A stretch of 7,373 bases of DNA from Chloroflexota bacterium (GTDB lineage Bacteria > Chloroflexota > Limnocylindria > Limnocylindrales > CSP1-4). Within the stretch, counting starts at the first letter, position 1. The number at the start of each line of letters is the position of its first letter. The notes below the pieces were generated by a model, which saw only the letters and a list, made by a program, of their open reading frames with translations, was not told the origin of the DNA and did not search any database. Location: NCBI GenBank assembly GCA_021786915.1, contig JAJYMP010000587.1, forward strand, positions 1 through 7,373. Direction: 5' to 3'. The translations under genes were made by a program, and so were the position numbers. This document shows positions 1-6,060 of the stretch, in pieces.

Positions 1-230
1 CCGATGGAGGACGGCGCGTGCTGGCCCTCCACGACGGTCCCGTCGAGGTCGACGACCACCATCGACTCGGCGGTGAGCTCGCCGTACCGGACGCCTGAGG
101 GCTTGATGGCGACGAGCCCGGTCTCCGGGTCGCGCGCCGAGACGTTGCCGCCGGTCCAGGCGACGAGGTTGTTCCGCGGCAGCTCGTCGTGGAGCGCGAC
201 GAGCTGCTCGCGCAGCGCGGCGAGGAGCAT
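1..230 (-). CDS. araD: L-ribulose-5-phosphate 4-epimerase, N-terminal part (runs off left edge)
   Basis: This is the first 76 codons of a class II aldolase-fold epimerase that interconverts L-ribulose 5-phosphate and D-xylulose 5-phosphate, the last arabinose-specific step before the pentose phosphate pathway. The visible part aligns from memory with E. coli AraD over its whole length: LPRNNLVAWTGGNVSARD (residues 17-34, backbone phosphate loop GNVSA), IKPSGV (42-47), the MVVVDLDG strand, VVEG, and APSS (72-75). The ATG at 230 shares its A with no upstream stop, but its first base is the last base of the araB TGA (TGATG), so the two genes should be translationally coupled. One oddity: E. coli AraD has Asp76 directly after Ser-Ser, while this frame reads Ile at residue 76. 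The zinc-binding histidines would lie beyond the window edge. A related class II aldolase with another sugar-phosphate substrate is possible, but linkage to ribulokinase favours AraD. Confidence 0.88.
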   Translation of the reverse strand, partial: MLLAALREQLVALHDELPRNNLVAWTGGNVSARDPETGLVAIKPSGVRYGELTAESMVVVDLDGTVVEGQHAPSSI

Positions 231-1915
231 CAGCGGGCACCTGCCTTGGCCCGCGCGCGCAGGCCCCGGAGCCTCTTCATCACGTCGTTGCCGCCCCGGC
301 CGAAGTAGTCGTGGAGCGCCAAGTACTCCGTGTGGAGCGCGTCGTAGACCTCTCGGTGGGCTGGGTTGGGCTCGTAGACCACCTCGGACAGACGGGCCAT
401 CGCGGACGCGGCGGCCTCGATGGATGCGAAGCCGCCCGCCTCGGGGCCGGCCGCCACGGCGCCGAACATCGCGGCGCCCAGCGCGGGCACCTGGTCCGTC
501 TGGGGGATCCGGAACGTCTTGCCGGTGACGTCGGCGTAGACCTGCATGATGAACGGCGACTTCTGGGGCAGGCCGCCCGCGGCAACCACCTCGCTGACCG
601 GCACGCCGTTCGCGGCGAGGTCGTCGATGATCACCCTGGTTCCGAACGCGGTCGCCTCGACCAGGGCGCGGTAGACCTCGGGCGCGGTGGTCGCGAGCGT
701 GGCGCCCACGAGCAGCCCGCCGAGCTCGGCGTCCACGAGCACGCTGCGGTTGCCGTTCCACCAGTCCAGCGCGAGCAGCCCGCTCTCGCCCGGCGCGAGC
801 CTCGCGGCCTCCTCCTGGAGCAGCGCGTGGATGTCGATGCCGCGCTCCAGCGCCGCGGCGGAGTAGCGCTCCGGGACCACGTGCTCCACGAACCAGGCGA
901 AGTGGTCGCCGACGCAGCTCTGGCCCGCCTCGTACCCGAAGAAGCCGGGCAGGATGCCGTCCTCGACGTACCCGCACATGCCGGGCACGGCGTGCTCGTC
1001 CGGGGCGAGGACCATGTGGCAGGTGCTGGTGCCCATGATCGCGACCATGCGGCCCGACTCGATGACGGTCGCCGCCGGCACGGCCACGTGCGCATCGACA
1101 TTGGCGACGGCGACCGCCGTCCCCTGCCGGAGGCCCGTCCACGCCGCGGCCTCGGCGGTGAGGCCGCCGGCGCGGTCGCCAGTGCGGGCGATCTCGCGCG
1201 ACATCTTGTCGTCCACGACATCGGCGAAGCGCGGATCGAGCGCCTCGAAGAACGCCCGGCTCGGGAATCCGTCGCGACGACTCCAGATGGCCTTGTAGCC
1301 CGCGGTCGTGGGGTTTCGCGTCTCGACGCCCGTCAGCCGCCAGACGAGCCAGTCGCCGGCCTCGATGAGCCGGTCGGCCCGAGCGTAGATGTCAGGCGCC
1401 TCGTCGAGGATCTGGAGGGCCTTGCTGAAGAACCACTCGGAGCTGATCTTGCCGCCGTAGCGGTCCAGCCAGCCCTCCCCCATCGCCCGCGCGGTGTCGT
1501 TGATCCGGTCCGCCTCGGGCTGGGCCGCGTGGTGCTTCCACAGCTTGACCCACGCGTGCGGCTCGGCGCGCAGCTCTGGGAGGAGGCAGAGCGGCGTGCC
1601 GTCCGCACGCGTGGGGAGCATCGTGCAGGCGGTGAAGTCGATGCCGATGCCGATGACGTCTGCCGGGTCGACACCCGATTCGGCAAGTGCCGCCGGCACG
1701 GCGATCTGGAGCACCCGCAGGTAGTCCTCGGGGTCCTGGAGCGCCCAGTCGGGCGGGAGCGGCAGGTCCAGGCCGGCGAGCGGCAGCCGCTCGTCGATCA
1801 CGCCGTTGCTGTATGGGTACACCGCCGACGCGACGATGCGCCCATCCGAGATGTCCACGACCACGGCGCGGCCTGACTCGGAACCGTAGTCCACGCCGAT
1901 CGCGTACCGGCTCAC
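230..1915 (-). CDS. araB: Ribulokinase (FGGY carbohydrate kinase family)
   Basis: This enzyme phosphorylates L-ribulose (and usually other ribuloses) with ATP to give ribulose 5-phosphate in the cytoplasm, and it feeds the epimerase encoded just downstream. It is 561 residues, matching the usual length of about 560. The N-terminal FGGY domain opens with IGVDYGSESGR (residues 6-16), an actin-fold phosphate loop. It contains GIGIDFTACTMLP (89-101) and the ribulokinase-like SSEWFFSKA stretch (158-166), and ends near ANVDAHVAVP (271-280), where Asp274 is the expected catalytic base. The C-terminal domain begins around IMGTSTCHMVL (293-303) and has GYEAGQSCVGDHF, VEATAFGTR, AAGGLPQKSPFIMQVYADV and PALGAAMFGAVAAG, as in known AraB proteins. 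The start is GTG at 1915, preceded by AGGGAGG with a short 4-nt spacer; no better in-frame start is near. It ends in a one-base TGATG overlap with araD. The promoter must lie in the 141-bp divergent region with the tandem operators. Confidence 0.95.
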   Translation of the reverse strand: MSRYAIGVDYGSESGRAVVVDISDGRIVASAVYPYSNGVIDERLPLAGLDLPLPPDWALQDPEDYLRVLQIAVPAALAESGVDPADVIGIGIDFTACTMLPTRADGTPLCLLPELRAEPHAWVKLWKHHAAQPEADRINDTARAMGEGWLDRYGGKISSEWFFSKALQILDEAPDIYARADRLIEAGDWLVWRLTGVETRNPTTAGYKAIWSRRDGFPSRAFFEALDPRFADVVDDKMSREIARTGDRAGGLTAEAAAWTGLRQGTAVAVANVDAHVAVPAATVIESGRMVAIMGTSTCHMVLAPDEHAVPGMCGYVEDGILPGFFGYEAGQSCVGDHFAWFVEHVVPERYSAAALERGIDIHALLQEEAARLAPGESGLLALDWWNGNRSVLVDAELGGLLVGATLATTAPEVYRALVEATAFGTRVIIDDLAANGVPVSEVVAAGGLPQKSPFIMQVYADVTGKTFRIPQTDQVPALGAAMFGAVAAGPEAGGFASIEAAASAMARLSEVVYEPNPAHREVYDALHTEYLALHDYFGRGGNDVMKRLRGLRARAKAGAR

Positions 1916-1979
1916 GCTGCCTCCCTGAGATCGCTATGGTTGTGGCGACCCGGCGCAACTCGTCGCGCCGCGCTGCGAC

Positions 1980-2005
1980 CGTTATCGTTCCCGTTAGCGT
2001 TCACG
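1980..2005. promoter_or_regulatory. Tandem LacI-type operators
   Basis: Two 14-bp sites, 1980-1993 (CGTTATCGTTCCCG) and 1992-2005 (CGTTAGCGTTCACG), overlap by two bases. Both fit the pattern CGNNANCGNTNNCG. That equals the classic LacI/CcpA-class operator TGNNANCGNTNNCA with the outer T and A replaced by C and G on both sides, which keeps the dyad. Seen another way, they are two abutting 12-mers, 1979-1990 and 1991-2002, differing at one base. The central CG steps, where a hinge-helix leucine of LacI-family proteins intercalates, are 12 bp apart. The sites lie 64 bp upstream of the araB start and 51 bp upstream of the regulator start, positioned to block both promoters. That the adjacent regulator binds them is inference. 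Confidence 0.68.
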
Positions 2006-2044
2006 GTACACTACTCCGGCAACCTCGCAAAAGCCTCGAGCGCT

Positions 2045-2049
2045 AGGAG
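2045..2049 (+). promoter_or_regulatory. Ribosome binding site of the LacI-family regulator
   Basis: AGGAG lies 7 nt before the GTG at 2057. This fixes that GTG as the start and places the HTH at residues 7-26, the usual N-terminal distance for LacI-family proteins. Confidence 0.75.
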
Positions 2050-2056
2050 CCGCTAG

Positions 2057-3124
2057 GTGCCGCCCCTCCATCGGGTCACGATCAAGGAGATCGCCGCGAT
2101 GACCGGCGTCTCCGTCCAGACGGTGTCGCGCGTCCTCAACAAGCGCCCGGACGTGTCCCCCGCAACCCGGCAACTGGTCGAGGCGGCGATCGAGGAGCAC
2201 GGCTTCCGGCCCAATGCGGTGGCGCGGAGCCTGGTCAACCGCAGGTCGCGGATGCTGGGCGTGATCGCGTCCGGGCTCGAATACCTCGGCGTTGGCCAGA
2301 CGGTCACCGGCATCGCCGATGAGGCCGAGGCCTCGGGCTATTCAATCATCCTCAAGGAGCTCGCGGGCTTCGATGCGCCGGACATCGTCCCGGTCATCGA
2401 GCTGCTGCTCGAGCACCGCGTCGAGGGGATCATCTTCGCCGGGCCGCAGATGGTGTCCAACGTGCGCCACGTCCAGGAGCAGCTGCCGGCGGCCCGTCCG
2501 CAGATCGTGTTCCTCAAGTCGGATCCATCGCCCGACTTCACGACGATCGGCATCGACAACATCGCCGCCGGGCGACTGGCCACCGAGCACCTCGTGGCGC
2601 TCGGACGCCGCAGGATCGCGCACCTCGCCGGGCCGCTGGACTGGCGCGAGGCGCGGGACCGGCGCGATGGCTGGCTGGCCGCGCTGGCCGACTCGGGGCT
2701 GCACGCCGGACCGGTGGCGACTGGCGACTGGTTCGCGGGCAGCGGCGTGACGGCCCTCGAGGCGATCCTCGACGAGGCGCCCGAGACCGACGGGCTGTTC
2801 GCCGCCAGCGACCTCATGGCCCTCGGCGCGATCCAGGTCGCCCATCGGCGCGGCATCCGCATCCCGGACGACCTCGCGATCGTGGGGTTCGACGGGCTCC
2901 AGGAGGCAGCCCACTTCACTCCCTCGCTGACGACGGTGGTCCAGCCGCTGACCGAGATGGGCCGAGCCGCGGTCCGCGAGCTCGTGACCGGCTTCGCGGG
3001 CGGCGCCGGGGAGACGCCCGCTCCGGTTCGCACGCTGGTCCTGCCGACGACGCTGATCTACGGGGAGAGCGCCCCCGCGCTCGTCGCCCCGTCCGTGGGA
3101 GGCCGACCAGGCCCGGGCGCCTGA
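2057..3124 (+). CDS. LacI-family transcriptional regulator, probable repressor of araB-araD
   Basis: This 355-residue LacI/GalR-family regulator is slightly longer than the usual 330-350. The N-terminal HTH spans about residues 7-26 (VTIKEIAAMTGVSVQTVSRV). The recognition helix keeps Gln21 and Arg25 at positions equivalent to LacI Gln18 and Arg22. The hinge helix NAVARSLV (53-60) has a Leu suited to intercalate at a central CG. The periplasmic-binding-protein-like sensor domain begins at MLGVI (66-70) and includes IGIDNIAAGRLATEHLVALGRRRIAHLAG as consecutive family landmarks (164-192), then GLFAASDLMALGAIQVAHRRGIRIP (246-270) and DLAIVGFDG (272-280). The C-terminal tail after about 338 is short and Pro/Gly-rich. 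It diverges from araB across a region with two matching operators, so it probably senses arabinose, ribulose or a related pentose and autoregulates. Arabinose operons in many bacteria use AraC or GntR-type AraR instead. The effector is not readable from sequence. Confidence 0.92.
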   Translation: MPPLHRVTIKEIAAMTGVSVQTVSRVLNKRPDVSPATRQLVEAAIEEHGFRPNAVARSLVNRRSRMLGVIASGLEYLGVGQTVTGIADEAEASGYSIILKELAGFDAPDIVPVIELLLEHRVEGIIFAGPQMVSNVRHVQEQLPAARPQIVFLKSDPSPDFTTIGIDNIAAGRLATEHLVALGRRRIAHLAGPLDWREARDRRDGWLAALADSGLHAGPVATGDWFAGSGVTALEAILDEAPETDGLFAASDLMALGAIQVAHRRGIRIPDDLAIVGFDGLQEAAHFTPSLTTVVQPLTEMGRAAVRELVTGFAGGAGETPAPVRTLVLPTTLIYGESAPALVAPSVGGRPGPGA

Positions 3125-3134
3125 TGCTCGCCGG

Positions 3135-3150
3135 CCCGCCGCCGGGCGGG
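3135..3150 (+). terminator. Candidate terminator hairpin after the LacI-family gene
   Basis: A perfect 6-bp GC stem (CCCGCC at 3135-3140, GGCGGG at 3145-3150) with a 4-nt loop begins 10 nt after the regulator stop codon. Only a weak pyrimidine stretch (TCCCGTCATT) follows, so it lacks a true U-tract. Its position at the end of a gene facing a convergent gene supports a termination or pausing role. Confidence 0.45.
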
Positions 3151-3167
3151 TCCCGTCATTGGATGAA

Positions 3168-3182
3168 CGCCGTCTGGCGGCG
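3168..3182 (-). terminator. Candidate terminator hairpin after the GDPD gene
   Basis: CGCCG at 3168-3172 pairs with CGGCG at 3178-3182 around a 5-nt loop. Read on the minus strand, it lies about 50 nt after the phosphodiesterase stop and is followed by TTCATCC. There is no strong U-tract. With the hairpin at 3135-3150 it gives this 107-bp convergent gap one stem for each direction. Confidence 0.3.
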
Positions 3183-3231
3183 ATAAGGAGGTCGTGGCGC
3201 TCGAACCCCGCGTCGCGGCCAGGAGCCCGGA

Positions 3232-3903
3232 TCAGCCGTCGAGCGCGGCAGCCTCCACGCAGCACGCCACCACGCCCAGCCGCTGGAGGCGGTCGAAGGT
3301 CGCCCGGCGGCGCACGGTCCAGGCCGCCACGTCGAGCCCGGCATCGCGGGCACCGCGGATGGACGCCGGCGTGATGGCGCCCCACAGCACGGAGATCCCG
3401 CGGCAGCCCAGCCCCAGCGCGAGCGAGAGCGTGGCCGGCGCAAGGTCCTCGGCGTTGAGCCACAGGGTCCAGCCCGGCAGACGGTCGGCCATGGCGGCGA
3501 GGCTGGGCGGGTCGAACGAACTCAACACCGACCGCGGGCCGTGATCGCCCCGCGCCGCCCGGAGCACGGCCGCCGTCGCGTCACCGTGGTCGTCGCCCTT
3601 GAGCTCGATGTCGAGGAACGGGTCCGGCCCCAGCAGCGCCAGCGCCTCGGCGAGGGTCGGCACCCCCGCCGTCGCCAGCTCGGCAGCGTCGAGCGCGTCC
3701 ACGCGCTCAGGGCGGTGCTGCACTCGCGCGAGCGTCTCGTCGTGGAGGATCACCGGCACGCCGTCGCGCGAGAGCTGGACGTCGAACTCCACGCCGTCGC
3801 AGGCGGGCACGCGGATCGCCGCCGTCATGGCGGCCAGCGTGTTCTCGGGCGCCACGCGCCAGTCCCCCCGGTGCGCCAGCCGCAGCGAGCGGCGCGCGCT
3901 CAC
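3232..3903 (-). CDS. Glycerophosphodiester phosphodiesterase (GDPD family), cytoplasmic
   Basis: This 223-residue TIM-barrel enzyme is expected to hydrolyse glycerophosphodiesters to glycerol 3-phosphate and an alcohol, using a divalent metal. The family signatures appear in order: LAHRGDWRVAPENTLAAM (residues 9-26; His11, Arg12, Glu20, Asn21), DGVEFDVQLSRDGVPVILHD (36-55; metal ligands Glu39 and Asp41, catalytic His54), FLDIELKG (96-103; Glu100, Lys102), SSFDP (128-132) and AAWTVR (193-198). Length is at the short end for the family (about 230-260). There is no signal peptide or membrane segment, so it should act in the cytoplasm, like UgpQ rather than periplasmic GlpQ. The last 15 residues lack the usual barrel-closing Ile/Thr-Asp-x-Pro motif, and WTVR replaces the common WTVN. 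The GTG start at 3903 overlaps the stop of the upstream hydrolase by 4 nt (GTGA), implying translational coupling. The true substrate could be another phosphodiester. Confidence 0.9.
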   Translation of the reverse strand: MSARRSLRLAHRGDWRVAPENTLAAMTAAIRVPACDGVEFDVQLSRDGVPVILHDETLARVQHRPERVDALDAAELATAGVPTLAEALALLGPDPFLDIELKGDDHGDATAAVLRAARGDHGPRSVLSSFDPPSLAAMADRLPGWTLWLNAEDLAPATLSLALGLGCRGISVLWGAITPASIRGARDAGLDVAAWTVRRRATFDRLQRLGVVACCVEAAALDG

Positions 3904-4655
3904 GAGGCGTCCCCCACGCGGATCCGCGCCGCGAGGCCGAAGTGGTCCGAGGGGTACAGCGTCGGGTCGTCGACCGCGGCGCGATCGAACACGACGCGCG
4001 CCTCCTCGACCGCGACGGAGCCCCGCAGCCAGATGTAGTCGAGGCAGTCGGGCTCGCCATCGGTGTCCATCGCGGGCGCCTGGAGCCCCGACGGCCAGGT
4101 CACGGGCGGCTCAACGCCATTGCCCTCCAGCAGGGCAGAGCGGAACCCGGCCGCGGCCATGCGTGCGTACGCGGGCTCGCGCGGGTCCGCGTTGAAGTCG
4201 CCGACGACGACCATCGCGTCGTGCCCGGGCGCCCGCTCGAGCCAGGCCAGCAGCTGCTCGACCTGGGCCAGCCGCTCGGCGTGCGCCTCGGGCGGGTGGT
4301 GGAGGTGGGTCACCGCGAAGACGAGGCGGGCGCCCCCGGGCAGCGCCACGAGGGCCCGGTGCGCCGAGCGCGTCAGGCCGAGGTCGAGCCGCTCGGACCG
4401 CTCGTACGCCAGCGGCTCCTTCACGAGCAGGCTGTTGCCGTACTCGGGCCGGCCGGCCCAGCCGCGGACGGCCGCGTAGTGGGCCTCGCCCGCCGCGCCC
4501 AGGAGCCGGTCCTGCTGCAGCGGGTAGACGACCTCCTGGAGCCCCATGACGTCGGGCTGGAGCGCGGCCATGTCGGCGAGCAGCAGCGGCAGCCGCTCGT
4601 CCCAGCGGTCGGCGAGATTGCGCAGGTTGAGGGTGGCGACGAGCAGGCGGTCCAC
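3900..4655 (-). CDS. Endonuclease/exonuclease/phosphatase (EEP) family hydrolase
   Basis: This 251-residue protein has the DNase I-like EEP fold, shared by nucleases, inositol phosphatases and sphingomyelinases. Catalytic landmarks are in order: TLNLRN (8-13; Asn10), LQEV (39-42; metal ligand Glu41), VTHLHH (115-120; His117/His119), VVGDFNADP (150-158; Asp153, Asn155), CLDYIWLRG (204-212; Asp206) and PSDHFGL (235-241; catalytic Asp237-His238). All active-site positions are present, so it should be a working metal-dependent phosphoester or phosphodiester hydrolase. No signal peptide or transmembrane segment is seen. The start is GTG at 4655. AAGGAAGGAA (minus strand, 4675-4666) supplies the ribosome binding site about 10 nt upstream and sits just beyond the kinase stop codon. 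The 4-nt overlap with the GDPD gene links two phosphodiester-cleaving enzymes. The family does not reveal whether the substrate is a nucleic acid, a phospholipid or a small phosphoester. Confidence 0.88.
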   Translation of the reverse strand: MDRLLVATLNLRNLADRWDERLPLLLADMAALQPDVMGLQEVVYPLQQDRLLGAAGEAHYAAVRGWAGRPEYGNSLLVKEPLAYERSERLDLGLTRSAHRALVALPGGARLVFAVTHLHHPPEAHAERLAQVEQLLAWLERAPGHDAMVVVGDFNADPREPAYARMAAAGFRSALLEGNGVEPPVTWPSGLQAPAMDTDGEPDCLDYIWLRGSVAVEEARVVFDRAAVDDPTLYPSDHFGLAARIRVGDAS

Positions 4656-4665
4656 GCGGGCTGGG

Positions 4666-4675
4666 TTCCTTCCTT
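4666..4675 (-). promoter_or_regulatory. Ribosome binding site of the EEP hydrolase
   Basis: The minus-strand AAGGAAGGAA lies in the 23-nt gap between the kinase stop and the GTG at 4655. It supports that GTG as the start and fits co-transcription with the kinase. Confidence 0.55.
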
Positions 4676-4678
4676 CGG

Positions 4679-5803
4679 TCAGGGCGCGGGAGCGGCGGGG
4701 GCCGCGGGGAATCGGTGTTCGGCGAGTCGGGCCTCAGCCTCGGCCTCGTCGGCCGCGGCCTGGTCGTCGGGACCCGGCGACCCGGCGCCCGGCGGCCGGG
4801 CTGGCAGGACGAACCAGAACGTCGAGCCGCGGCCCTCCTCGGATTCGACCCCGATGGTGCCACCGTGGGCCGCCACGATGTGGCGCGAGATTGCGAGGCC
4901 CAGGCCCGTCCCGCCGCCCCGCGCGCGGGCGCGGTCCGCCTTGTAGAACCGCTCGAAGACGCGGGCGCGGTCGGCCCGGGCGATGCCGATGCCGTGGTCG
5001 ACGACCTCGACCCTCGCCCCGTCGCCCGCCTGCCGGACCCGGATCGTCACCTCGCCGCCGTCGGGGCTGAACTTGACCGCGTTGTGGACCAGGTTGACGA
5101 GCACCTGGCCGATGCGCTGCTCCTCGCCGCGGACGATCGGCGTGGCCGGGTCCGCGTCCACGCCGATGCGCACCCCACCCCGCTCCGCGAACAGGCGCAG
5201 CCGCTCGGCCGACGCCTCCGCCAGCCGCGCGAGGTCGACGTCGTCCTCGGGGACGATCGCGCTGCCGCCCTCGATCCGGGCGAGGTCGAGGATCTCGGCG
5301 ACCATCTGCGCGAGGTGCCCGGTCTCGACCTCGATCTTGGCGATGCGGTCGCGGAGGCGCTCCGGCACCTCGACGGCGGCGGCCTCGCGGGCGGCCGTCT
5401 CGGCGAGCAGGGTGATCGTGCTGATGGGCGTGCGCAGCTCATGGCTCAGGTTGTCGATGAACTCGGTGCGGATCTGGCGCAGGCGCCGAAGCTCGGACAC
5501 GTCCTCGAGGACGACCACCAGGCCGTCGCCGCTCGTGCGGGCTGCGCGGAGGACGATGGTCCTCGGCTCGCCCGTCCCGAGGCGGACCTCCGTGCTGCCG
5601 CCGCCCTCGTTGAGGAACCGCTCGACCCGCAGGTCGAGGAACGTCTCCATCACCGTGCGGCCGAGCAGGCGGCCGGGCACCGTGTCGAGCAGCGCGTGGG
5701 CGCGGGCGTTGGCCTCCACGACGCGGCGGCCGGCGTCGAACCGGACGACGCCGACGGGCAGCAGGTCGCTCAGGGGGTCGGGCAAGAGGTCGGCGGCGTC
5801 CAT
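4679..5803 (-). CDS. Soluble PAS-domain sensor histidine kinase (orphan in this window)
   Basis: From the ATG at 5803 this is a 374-residue kinase. Residues about 8-105 form a PAS-like domain (VGVVRFDAGRRVVEANARA at 17-35, then VVVLEDVSELRRL at 96-108). A HisKA dimerisation domain follows, with the phosphoacceptor in FIDNLSHELRTPI (His121). The HATPase domain has an N-box VLVNLVHNAVKFSPDGG (234-250), a G1 box DHGIGI (269-274), the F-box ERFYKADR and a G2 box GGGTGLGLA (296-304). A roughly 35-residue Ala/Pro/Glu-rich tail ends the protein. The catalytic half resembles PhoR-type kinases, but there is no membrane segment or periplasmic sensor, so it should sense a cytoplasmic signal. No response regulator is adjacent. 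The reading frame stays open upstream to an ATG at 5920, but that 39-residue extension reads out of frame through the SnoaL-like remnant and has no PAS-like sequence, so it was not used. No clear ribosome binding site precedes the ATG. The EEP and GDPD genes follow closely. Confidence 0.9.
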   Translation of the reverse strand: MDAADLLPDPLSDLLPVGVVRFDAGRRVVEANARAHALLDTVPGRLLGRTVMETFLDLRVERFLNEGGGSTEVRLGTGEPRTIVLRAARTSGDGLVVVLEDVSELRRLRQIRTEFIDNLSHELRTPISTITLLAETAAREAAAVEVPERLRDRIAKIEVETGHLAQMVAEILDLARIEGGSAIVPEDDVDLARLAEASAERLRLFAERGGVRIGVDADPATPIVRGEEQRIGQVLVNLVHNAVKFSPDGGEVTIRVRQAGDGARVEVVDHGIGIARADRARVFERFYKADRARARGGGTGLGLAISRHIVAAHGGTIGVESEEGRGSTFWFVLPARPPGAGSPGPDDQAAADEAEAEARLAEHRFPAAPAAPAP

Positions 5804-5828
5804 CGACAACGAGGATGGCACAGGCTGG

Positions 5829-6017
5829 TCAACCGCGTGTTCGCCGTCGGCTCCGCTCGATCGCCGAGCGCATGCCGGCCGGCGGGTCGACGCCGAGGCG
5901 GTGGGCGTGGAAGACGGCATCGGGCGCGATGAGCTCCGCGACGGCAGCGAGGTCGCCGGCGCCGAAAGATCGCTCGATGAACTGGCGGACGATGGCCTTG
6001 CCGGCCTCGAGGTTCAC
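5829..6017 (-). pseudogene. Truncated SnoaL-like (NTF2-fold) polyketide cyclase/ester cyclase remnant
   Basis: These 62 codons begin with the recognisable N-terminal pattern of SnoaL-like/ester cyclase proteins: a helix KAIVRQFIERSFGAGDLAAV (residues 7-26), then AELIAPDAVFHAH (27-39). Family members are usually about 120-150 residues, with several more beta strands and the far half of the pocket. Here the frame diverges into a basic tail (IERSRRRTRG) and stops at 5829. Only 25 nt remain before the kinase ATG, so the missing half is not present in another frame. The start is GTG at 6017 with a good GGAGG at 6031-6027 and a 9-nt spacer, so the remnant may still be translated. It is best read as a gene that lost its 3' half by deletion, although a very short functional helical protein cannot be excluded. 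Confidence 0.6.
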
Positions 6018-6060
6018 CGTGGGACGCCTCCGTCTTCGGCAGGATCGGGCGAGATCACCT

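Larger units (their letters stand above)
1916..2056. promoter_or_regulatory. Divergent araB / lacI-family promoter region
   Basis: This 141-bp gap separates the two start codons and must hold both promoters. A TACACT hexamer at 2007-2012, 44 nt before the regulator GTG, is a passable -10 for the rightward gene. GATAAC, read on the minus strand at 1986-1981, is a passable -10 for araB and lies inside the left operator. Neither has a convincing -35 at 16-18 bp, as is common in very GC-rich genomes. A 5-bp inverted repeat (GTCGC at 1962-1966, GCGAC at 1975-1979) lies directly beside the operator pair. The local composition is more AT-rich than the flanking genes, as expected of a promoter. Promoter assignments are tentative. 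Confidence 0.6.

Noticed and set aside
311..1876. 521-codon plus-strand open frame opposite araB
   Set aside because: It is an antisense shadow of ribulokinase in very GC-rich DNA. The translation is Arg/Gly/His-rich low-complexity sequence with no domain features.
3185..3544. Plus-strand 116-codon frame preceded by a perfect AAGGAGG
   Set aside because: The Shine-Dalgarno-like sequence is only 2 nt from the GTG, too close to work well. The frame runs antisense through the GDPD gene and the protein looks random.
5829..5834. Minus-strand TTGACC before the kinase as a -35 box
   Set aside because: No acceptable -10 hexamer lies 16-18 bp downstream, and the site is too close to the ATG to serve as its promoter.
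5804..5920. 39-residue N-terminal extension of the histidine kinase from the ATG at 5920
   Set aside because: It reads out of frame through the SnoaL-like remnant, is low-complexity Ser/Ala/Arg sequence, and is not part of the PAS domain. The ATG at 5803 gives a complete domain.
4715..5932. 405-codon plus-strand open frame opposite the histidine kinase
   Set aside because: It is an antisense shadow. Composition is skewed to Ala/Asp/Arg/Gly/Leu with no recognisable motifs, while the minus strand encodes clear kinase boxes.
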